Origin: Shimia_B sp039198835
GTDB lineage: Bacteria > Pseudomonadota > Alphaproteobacteria > Rhodobacterales > Rhodobacteraceae
Assembly (NCBI GenBank): GCA_039198835.1
Contig: JBCCTH010000082.1
Location: forward strand, 1 to 11,890
Length of the DNA: 11,890 nucleotides
Direction: 5' to 3'
Each line of letters opens with the position of its first letter. The stretch's first letter is position 1. Below are positions 6,782-11,890 of this stretch, piece after piece. A model generated the notes under the pieces. That model did not search any database. It had not been told where the DNA came from and saw only the letters and a list, made by a program, of their open reading frames with translations. The translations under genes and the position numbers were made by a program.

Positions 6782-8161
6782 TTACTTGTCCCTCGCGGGG
6801 GCGGTTGCCCCGAACTGCTCGTCTACGAAACTGGCCAAATCAGGCATCTGGTTCAGCGTCACCCCATGCGCCGCGACCCGCGCAGGCAAGGGCGGCACAA
6901 TCGCGGCGGTGAAACCAAGTTTCTGAGCCTCTTTCAACCGATTTTCGGCCTGGCTGACCGGCCGCAGGGCGCCAGAAAGGGATATTTCGCCGAAGACGAC
7001 GGCTTCTTGGGGCAAAGCCGCGTCTTCTCGCGCGCTCACAAGAGCCGCCGCAACCGCCAGATCAGCGCCGGGCTCTGAGATCCGCATGCCGCCCGCGACA
7101 TTGAGATAGACATCAAGCCCCGTGAACGGGACCCCGCAGCGCGCTTCAAGCACCGCCAGGATCATCGCCAGGCGCGCGCCATCCCAGCCCACGACAGCGC
7201 GCCGAGGCTGGGAATGAGGCGAAGGCGAAACAAGCGCCTGGATTTCGCAAAGGACAGGCCTTGTCCCCTCTATCCCTGCGAAAACGACCGAGCCGGGCGT
7301 CGCCGCGCCGCGTTGCGACAGAAACAGCGCCGATGGGTTTTTGACCTCGACGAGCCCCTTGCCCGTCATCTCGAAGACACCAATCTCATCGGCGGGTCCG
7401 AAGCGGTTCTTGACCGCGCGCAAGAGGCGAAACTGGAGCCCGCGCTCGCCTTCAAAATAAAGCACGGTATCGACCATGTGTTCGACGACGCGCGGCCCCG
7501 CGATTTGCCCCTCTTTGGTGACATGGCCCACCATGATGACAGCCATGCCCTTGCGCTTTGCAAAGCTCGTGAGCTCATGGGCGGCCGCGCGCACCTGGCT
7601 GACCGATCCGGGCGCGGCCTCGACATTGTCAGCCCACATGGTTTGAATTGAATCGATGATCGCGAGATCGGGCTTCTCGGTGTCGAGCGTCGTCAGGATG
7701 TCTCGCAGGTTTGTCTCAGAGGCCAAAAGAACCGGGCTTTGTGTGAGGCCGAGACGCTGGGCGCGCATGCGCACCTGCGCTGCCGCTTCTTCACCGGAAA
7801 TGTAGATCGTCTTGAGCCCGCCGCGCGCGAAACGGGCGGCGGCCTGTAACAGGAGCGTAGATTTTCCGATGCCCGGGTCGCCGCCGACGAGGAGGGCAGA
7901 GGCTTCCACAAGCCCGCCGCCGAGCACACGGTCAAGCTCGGCCACGCCCGCCAGGGTGCGCGGCGGCGGTGCTTCCTCGGTCGCAAGGTCGCTGAGCGCA
8001 ATCGCCTGACCACGCCGCGCGCCCAGAGCCTTCGATGCCGGGCCCGCGCTCAAGGGCTTTTCTTGCGTGATCGTGTTCCATTCGCCGCAGGCTTCGCAAC
8101 GCCCCGCCCATTTCGAAAAGGAGGTGCCGCAGGCGGAGCAGACATAAGCGTGTTTGGCCAT
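6782..8161 (-). CDS. radA: DNA repair protein RadA (Sms)
   Basis: RadA is a RecA-like ATPase that promotes branch migration and processing of recombination intermediates. The 459-residue product has the three family parts. A four-cysteine zinc finger has C8, C11, C22 and C25. The RecA-type core carries Walker A GGDPGIGKST (93-102), Walker B LAIIDSIQ (166-173) and the RadA-specific KNRFG (251-255). A Lon-protease-like C-terminal domain follows, containing NVAGGMRISEPGADLAVAAA. The ATG at 8161 gives the standard MAKHAYVCSACG start. A GTG at 8194 would add 11 residues and is less likely. No clear Shine-Dalgarno site precedes either. cvpA follows after 2 bases. Confidence 0.97.
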   Translation of the reverse strand: MAKHAYVCSACGTSFSKWAGRCEACGEWNTITQEKPLSAGPASKALGARRGQAIALSDLATEEAPPPRTLAGVAELDRVLGGGLVEASALLVGGDPGIGKSTLLLQAAARFARGGLKTIYISGEEAAAQVRMRAQRLGLTQSPVLLASETNLRDILTTLDTEKPDLAIIDSIQTMWADNVEAAPGSVSQVRAAAHELTSFAKRKGMAVIMVGHVTKEGQIAGPRVVEHMVDTVLYFEGERGLQFRLLRAVKNRFGPADEIGVFEMTGKGLVEVKNPSALFLSQRGAATPGSVVFAGIEGTRPVLCEIQALVSPSPHSQPRRAVVGWDGARLAMILAVLEARCGVPFTGLDVYLNVAGGMRISEPGADLAVAAALVSAREDAALPQEAVVFGEISLSGALRPVSQAENRLKEAQKLGFTAAIVPPLPARVAAHGVTLNQMPDLASFVDEQFGATAPARDK

Positions 8162-8310
8162 GGCGCGTTCATGCCTGCGCGATGGGCGCGCCACAAGAGA
8201 CCATAGAATTTTCGCTATTGCGCCGTTTTCGCGTCACGTGCGTGGCGCAGGCTTACCAAAGGGTAAAGCGGTGTATGCCGGCCATGTTTGATGAGTAGTA
8301 GGGTTTGAAA
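8162..8310. promoter_or_regulatory. Divergent gap between radA and the pilin-like gene, with a small inverted repeat
   Basis: This 149-base gap should contain promoters for radA (minus) and the small plus-strand gene. A short inverted repeat TTACC-AAAG-GGTAA lies at 8253-8266, 44 bases before the plus-strand ATG; it could be an operator but is short. I could not assign promoter boxes with confidence. AGGG at 8300-8303, 7 bases before the ATG at 8311, is the likely ribosome binding site of the small gene. Confidence 0.4.
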
Positions 8311-8571
8311 ATGGAAAGACTTCGGAGATGGGCCGCTTATTTGCGGCGCGATGAACGCGGATCAGCGGCAGAATGGACACTGCTTTGCGCAGCCCTCGTG
8401 AGTATGGCGATTGTGGCCTCCTCCATGTTCGCCGATGGCAGTTCGGAACATGCTGAGCGCATTGATGGATGCCTTTCGAGCATGAGCGAGAAAGCCGAGA
8501 TCGATGATGATGCTGTCATGCGCGCTCAGGAGATGGCCCAAGCCTGCAACGACGGCGCTGCCGCGAGCTGA
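8311..8571 (+). CDS. Small pilin-like single-membrane-segment protein, function unknown
   Basis: The 86-residue product resembles type IVb (Flp) pilins or TadE-like pseudopilins. A short basic leader ends in LRRDERG (residues 11-17). SAAEW and a hydrophobic segment at about 23-40 follow, then a short polar, acidic domain. In Flp pilins the prepilin peptidase cuts after the glycine and a glutamate sits at +5; here the glutamate is at +4, so processing is doubtful. Cysteines C54 and C79 in the outer domain could form a disulfide. The ATG at 8311 is supported by AGGG 7 bases upstream; a TTG at 8305 would add two residues. No pilus assembly gene is nearby. It is convergent with the PqiA-like gene (10-base gap). 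Confidence 0.7.
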   Translation: MERLRRWAAYLRRDERGSAAEWTLLCAALVSMAIVASSMFADGSSEHAERIDGCLSSMSEKAEIDDDAVMRAQEMAQACNDGAAAS

Positions 8572-8581
8572 GCGCTGGATT

Positions 8582-9106
8582 TCAGTATTTGAAGGGCTCG
8601 GGCTCATAGGCGCGCTTTTTCATGGCGCGCGGTGTGAGCCCGCTAATGACGACAGAGGCAAGAATGCAGCCGGAAAAGAGATAAAGCCCCCAGTCGCTTT
8701 CCACCTCGCCGAATTGCATGCCTTTGACGATGATGATGTAGAGCGCGATCAGGAAGATATCGGCCATGGCGAGCTTGCCGATCCAGGCGAGCGCGCCGTT
8801 GAGGCTTTTATCAAGCATTTCGAAATGGACGAGGGCGAGGCCCAGCGTTTTGAGCACCGGCGCGAAGAGTGCGAAGACAGTCACGAGCAGCGCAAGCACA
8901 ATGTCAGACCCCCAAAGCGCTTCAAGGCCCGACATGACGCTGATCTCTGAAAGACCGAAATAGGGCAGGCGGTCGAGCATCTCGATCCCGAGCTCGGGAA
9001 AAAGGCCGGCCTTGATGAGCGGCGCGAACCAGGCAATCGGATAGGTCACAAAAAGCGCGAGGTTGAGAACAATGACGAAAGCCCGCAGCGTGCCATGCTG
9101 ATACAT
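8582..9106 (-). CDS. Single-domain PqiA-like inner membrane protein
   Basis: The 174-residue product has four predicted membrane segments (about residues 8-30, 67-92, 112-129 and 139-157), the topology of one paraquat-inducible protein A domain. The third segment starts GKLAMADIFLIALY, matching the W-SMVDVF-like signature of PqiA proteins. E. coli PqiA holds two such domains and is over twice as long, so this is a half-size form. PqiA works with the MCE protein PqiB in envelope lipid transport; no PqiB is present here. The ATG at 9106 has AAGGT at 9116-9120, inside the end of the upstream ATPase gene, and the gap between the genes is 7 bases, so it is very probably the last gene of the alr-mlaEF operon. 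Confidence 0.85.
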   Translation of the reverse strand: MYQHGTLRAFVIVLNLALFVTYPIAWFAPLIKAGLFPELGIEMLDRLPYFGLSEISVMSGLEALWGSDIVLALLVTVFALFAPVLKTLGLALVHFEMLDKSLNGALAWIGKLAMADIFLIALYIIIVKGMQFGEVESDWGLYLFSGCILASVVISGLTPRAMKKRAYEPEPFKY

Positions 9107-9113
9107 TTTGAGC

Positions 9114-9860
9114 TTACCTTATCGCTTCGATGGGGCCTGTGGCGCTGCCTGAAACGAACTGACGCACGAAGGCATCGTCGGTTTGATCAAGCGCCTCGAT
9201 GGGCCCGTGCCACTGAATGACCCCGTCATGCAGCATGGCGACATCATCCGCGATGGCGCGCACCGAGCTCATATCATGGGTGATCGTCATCGCGGTTGCG
9301 CCCATTTCAACCACGATTTCGCGAATGAGATCGTTGATCACACCTGACATGATCGGGTCGAGCCCCGTTGTGGGCTCATCAAAGAAGATGATCTCGGGCT
9401 CGGCTGCGATGGCGCGCGCGAGGCTCACGCGTTTTTGCATCCCGCCGGAAAGCTCCGCCGGAAAGCGGTCGCACACATCCGCCGAGAGCCCCACGCGCCT
9501 GAGCTTTTCGACAGCGATCTCGCGCGCCTCTTCCTTTGGTTTCTTGAGGCTCCCCTGGAGCAGTCGAAACGCCACGTTTTGCCAGACGGGCAGCGAGTCA
9601 AAGAGCGCGCCACCCTGAAAGAGCATCCCGAACCGCGCAAGAAAGGCGTCGCGTTTTTGCGCGCCTGCATCCTGACCGTCGACCAGGATTTGCCCGGCAT
9701 CGGGCTTGATCAGCCCCAGAATGCATTTCAGCAGGACTGACTTGCCGGTGCCCGAACCCCCGATGATGACACAGCTTTTGCCGCGCGCGGTCTCAAGGTT
9801 TATGTCCCTCAAGACTTGCTTGGCCCCGAATGATTTTTTGACCCCCTCAAGACGTATCAT
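9114..9860 (-). CDS. mlaF: MlaF-type ABC transporter ATP-binding protein
   Basis: This is the ATPase of a MlaE-type lipid transporter, which moves phospholipids between the inner and outer membranes. The 248-residue protein has all nucleotide-binding motifs: Walker A GGSGTGKS (34-41), Q-loop Q82 in LFQGGALFDSL, signature LSGGMQKR (137-144), Walker B IIFFDEP (157-163) and H-loop H195 in ITHDMSSV. The FQGGALFDSL and EPTTGLDPIMSGVI stretches are typical of the MlaF/Ttg2A group rather than of importers for small solutes. The ATG at 9860 overlaps the TGA of the permease gene (ATGA), which fixes the start; the frame extends upstream but only antisense-like or overlapping sequence lies there. The PqiA-like gene follows. 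Confidence 0.93.
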   Translation of the reverse strand: MIRLEGVKKSFGAKQVLRDINLETARGKSCVIIGGSGTGKSVLLKCILGLIKPDAGQILVDGQDAGAQKRDAFLARFGMLFQGGALFDSLPVWQNVAFRLLQGSLKKPKEEAREIAVEKLRRVGLSADVCDRFPAELSGGMQKRVSLARAIAAEPEIIFFDEPTTGLDPIMSGVINDLIREIVVEMGATAMTITHDMSSVRAIADDVAMLHDGVIQWHGPIEALDQTDDAFVRQFVSGSATGPIEAIR

Positions 9861-10636
9861 GCCGCAAAGAACGCTTCTGTCAGGAGATAATTCGATGCGA
9901 GGATGAGAACCGAGGCGGCCACCACCGCTGATTTCGTCGCGGCCCCCACGCCCTGCGCTCCACGCGCAGAGTTCATCCCGTAATAGCAGCCCATGAGCGC
10001 GATGAGAAAGCCGAAGACCGCGCCTTTCACGAGCCCCGATGCGATATCCCAAAACTCGAGAAATTCAATGGTGTTGGTGAGATATGCAGCAGAGTTGAAG
10101 CCGAGGCGCGTTGTTCCCACGACGTAGCCGCCCATGATGCCGATGGCATCGCCCACAGCCACCAGCACGGGAACGGCAAGCGTCGCCGCTGCCACGCGCG
10201 GCACGGTGAGGTATTTCATCGGATGGGTGGACAAGGTCACCAGCGCGTCGATCTGCTCTGTGACCTTCATCGTCCCGATCTCCGCGGCGATGGAAGATGC
10301 AACCCGCGCCGCCACCATGAGACCGCCCAAAACCGGGCCAAGCTCGCGCACCATCCCAATGGCCACAATCGTTGGCACGACCGCCTCCGCATTGAAACGC
10401 GCGCCGCCTGAATAGATTTGCAAGGCGAGCGCTCCGCCCGTGAATAGCGCGGTCAGCCCGACAACGGGAAGAGAGAAATAGCCAATGTTAAGAAGCGCTT
10501 GAAGAAACTCTTTGAAGTAGAAAGGCGGAGCGAAGAGATGCCGCAGCGTATCGAGCGCAAAAAGCGAAACGCGACCGAGCGATGCGAGCGCCGCAAGCGC
10601 AAACCGGCCCAAAGATGCAAGCGCCCCGAGCATCAT
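9857..10636 (-). CDS. mlaE: MlaE-type ABC transporter permease
   Basis: This is the membrane subunit paired with the MlaF-type ATPase. The 259-residue protein belongs to the MlaE permease family. It has an amphipathic N-terminal region (about 5-35), a first long hydrophobic segment (about 52-74), the family signature RELGPVLGGLMVAARV (98-113) followed by TEQIDAL (126-132), and hydrophobic segments near 148-175, 202-218 and 236-255. The ATG at 10636 overlaps the alr TGA by ATGA, supporting that start over the adjacent ATG at 10633. Its own TGA overlaps the mlaF ATG. The MCE partner MlaD, and MlaB and MlaC, are not in the window, so they would have to be encoded elsewhere. Confidence 0.93.
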   Translation of the reverse strand: MMLGALASLGRFALAALASLGRVSLFALDTLRHLFAPPFYFKEFLQALLNIGYFSLPVVGLTALFTGGALALQIYSGGARFNAEAVVPTIVAIGMVRELGPVLGGLMVAARVASSIAAEIGTMKVTEQIDALVTLSTHPMKYLTVPRVAAATLAVPVLVAVGDAIGIMGGYVVGTTRLGFNSAAYLTNTIEFLEFWDIASGLVKGAVFGFLIALMGCYYGMNSARGAQGVGAATKSAVVAASVLILASNYLLTEAFFAA

Positions 10637-11670
10637 CCGCCTTTGTAAACACGGGCGTAGCGCGCACCAAGCGAGGTCAGGATTTCATACCCGATCGTGC
10701 CTGCGGCCGTTGCCAGATCATCAACCCCTTGATGCGCGCCAAGGATATCGAGGCTCGCAGGCGGTGATTGCAGATCGGTTACATCGACGGTGATCAGATC
10801 CATTGAAACGCGCCCAACGAGCGCGCAGGGGGTATCGCCGGCGAAGAGGCGCATTGAACGCCCAATGGCGCGGATGAGCCCATCAGCGTAACCGCTTGCC
10901 ACTGTTGCGATTTTTGTGCTTCGCTTGGCTGTCCAGATGTTGCCGTATCCGACGGTCTCGCCGCTTGCCAGAAGGCGCGTCTGAATGACGGGCAGCGCCA
11001 AATGCACAACCGGACGCGCAGCTTTGAACGGGGCACCGCCATAAAGCCCGATCCCAGGCCGCGTCAGGTCGAAGTGATAGGGCGCGCCAAGCAAGATGCC
11101 CCCCGTGGCCGCCAGCGACCGCCTTGTTGCAACGTCCGCCGTCATCTCTTCAAAGGCTTTGAGCTGTCGCTGGTTCATCCTATGACCCGCCTCATCGGCA
11201 CAGGCCAAATGGCTCATGACAAGCACCGGCGCTTTGGGCATCACGCTGTCGCGCAGATCTGCCCAATCGGCAGGCTCAAGGCCCAGCCGGTTCATGCCGG
11301 TGTCAAGCTGAATGCCAAACGGGCTGTCGGGCAGGCGCTTGAAATGGCGCGAGATCTGCTCTTTCGAATTGAGCATGGGGATGAGCGTGCCTTCGGCCAG
11401 GGCCGTGTGATCGCCCTCCATATGCCCGCCAAAGACGCAGATCCGGGAAGACGGGCCAAGCGCGCGCCTGAGCGCCGCGCCTTCCTCGGCGATGGCAACA
11501 AAAAATGTCTCGCAGCCAGCTTTCTGAAGCGATTGCGCCACGCGCTCCGCGCCGAGCCCATAGGCATCGGCCTTGACACAAGCTGCCGTTTCCCCCGGGC
11601 TCATGGCATCAAGGGCACGCCAGTTTGCGACAATGGCATTGAGATCGATTGTGAGCGTGGCTCTGGCCAT
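10633..11670 (-). CDS. alr: Alanine racemase (PLP-dependent)
   Basis: Alr interconverts L- and D-alanine and supplies D-Ala for peptidoglycan. The 345-residue protein starts ARATLTIDLNAIVANW, typical of the family. PLP is bound by K33 in VKADAYGLG. The second catalytic base is Y242 in VGYGNIW from the C-terminal beta domain, and R128 in MNRLG and the RVSMDLITVDVT stretch (287-298) are conserved. The ATG at 11670 gives the canonical N-terminus; a TTG at 11712 would add 14 residues and overlap the upstream frame. It heads the coupled series with mlaE, mlaF and the PqiA-like gene. From sequence I cannot tell biosynthetic Alr from catabolic DadX, but no dadA neighbour is seen, which favours Alr. 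Confidence 0.95.
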   Translation of the reverse strand: MARATLTIDLNAIVANWRALDAMSPGETAACVKADAYGLGAERVAQSLQKAGCETFFVAIAEEGAALRRALGPSSRICVFGGHMEGDHTALAEGTLIPMLNSKEQISRHFKRLPDSPFGIQLDTGMNRLGLEPADWADLRDSVMPKAPVLVMSHLACADEAGHRMNQRQLKAFEEMTADVATRRSLAATGGILLGAPYHFDLTRPGIGLYGGAPFKAARPVVHLALPVIQTRLLASGETVGYGNIWTAKRSTKIATVASGYADGLIRAIGRSMRLFAGDTPCALVGRVSMDLITVDVTDLQSPPASLDILGAHQGVDDLATAAGTIGYEILTSLGARYARVYKGG

Positions 11671-11701
11671 GCTCTGCTTGTCACCGCGCCCCAGCGCGGC
11701 G

Positions 11702-11890
11702 TCAACCGTCAATGCGCGCGCTGCATTCCTCTTGCAGTGCCTGGCATTCGGCCCCGCCGAACCGCGAGATCAATGCGCCGACGGGATCGGAATATGCAGT
11801 GGGCACGGCGCTGCAAAGCCAAGCCTGATGCGGAGCGAAAAAGCCTTCAAATGCGCCTGACCAACTGGGATCCATGTCAATGACCTGCTC
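11702..11890 (-). CDS. Unrecognised reading frame upstream of alr, touching the window edge
   Basis: On the minus strand a frame is open from the right edge to a TGA at 11702-11704, 31 bases before the alr ATG. Inside the window it gives 62 residues containing FEGFFAPHQAWLCSAV, ISRFGGAE and the end EECSARIDG. The amino-acid make-up (several W, F and C, balanced charge) looks like real protein. It may be the C-terminus of a longer protein. It may instead be a complete 57-residue protein starting at the ATG at 11875, which has AGGT about 8 bases upstream. I do not recognise it. Position and spacing suggest it is transcribed with alr. Confidence 0.5.
   Translation of the reverse strand, partial: EQVIDMDPSWSGAFEGFFAPHQAWLCSAVPTAYSDPVGALISRFGGAECQALQEECSARIDG

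Noticed and set aside
8235..8240. CACGTG palindrome in the radA upstream gap
   Set aside because: It is a single 6-base palindrome in GC-rich DNA, without a second copy or a known alphaproteobacterial regulator to link it to.
8555..8575. GCGCT/AGCGC inverted repeat at the end of the pilin-like gene as a terminator
   Set aside because: The stem is only 5 bp with an 11-base loop, and there is no T-run on either side.
10571..10624. Repeated ALASLGR in the N-terminus of the MlaE-type permease as a recent duplication
   Set aside because: The two copies use different codons and lie in an amphipathic helix region where such similarity is expected.
11002..11883. 293-residue open frame on the plus strand across alr
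   Set aside because: It is antisense to a clear alr gene, has low-complexity basic composition and no recognisable motif, so it is a GC-rich shadow.

Overview
The window is a GC-rich stretch of bacterial core genome, most likely from an alphaproteobacterium of the Rhodobacterales. That placement rests on the gene set and order (purM-purN-rnd, a small lipoprotein, sufE, an SDR, purF, then cvpA-radA and a pqiA/mlaFE/alr block) and on the protein styles, from memory of that order rather than a search. All complete genes look intact. There are no insertion sequences, CRISPR arrays, phage genes or RNA genes that I can see.

Left part, plus strand (1-2856): purM, cut by the left edge, overlaps purN by 4 bases. 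After 89 bases with a small GNRA-type hairpin comes rnd (RNase D). Its stop codon overlaps the stop of a convergent small lipoprotein gene (2853-3326, minus). Middle (3327-6224): sufE (plus) overlaps tail to tail with a divergent short-chain dehydrogenase (minus). A 228-base divergent gap then leads to purF (plus). The purF leader carries a four-tract G-quadruplex motif that overlaps a hairpin. Right of purF, on the minus strand, lie cvpA and radA, 2 bases apart. A 149-base gap separates radA from a small plus-strand gene for a pilin-like membrane protein.

Right part, minus strand (8582-11890): a tightly packed block reads alr, mlaE-type permease, mlaF-type ATPase, then a single-domain PqiA-like membrane protein. 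alr/mlaE and mlaE/mlaF share ATGA overlaps, and the last gap is 7 bases. An unrecognised reading frame lies just upstream of alr and touches the right edge.

Functionally, purF, purN and purM are steps 1, 3 and 5 of de novo IMP synthesis, with cvpA next to purF as in other bacteria but here convergent. sufE serves Fe-S cluster assembly, rnd RNA processing and radA recombination repair. The alr-mlaEF-pqiA block joins D-alanine supply for peptidoglycan to probable envelope lipid transport. I see no clear new multi-gene system. The best leads are the purF leader structure, the orphan pilin-like gene, the SDR lacking standard SDR residues, and the MlaEF/PqiA block without an MCE protein.
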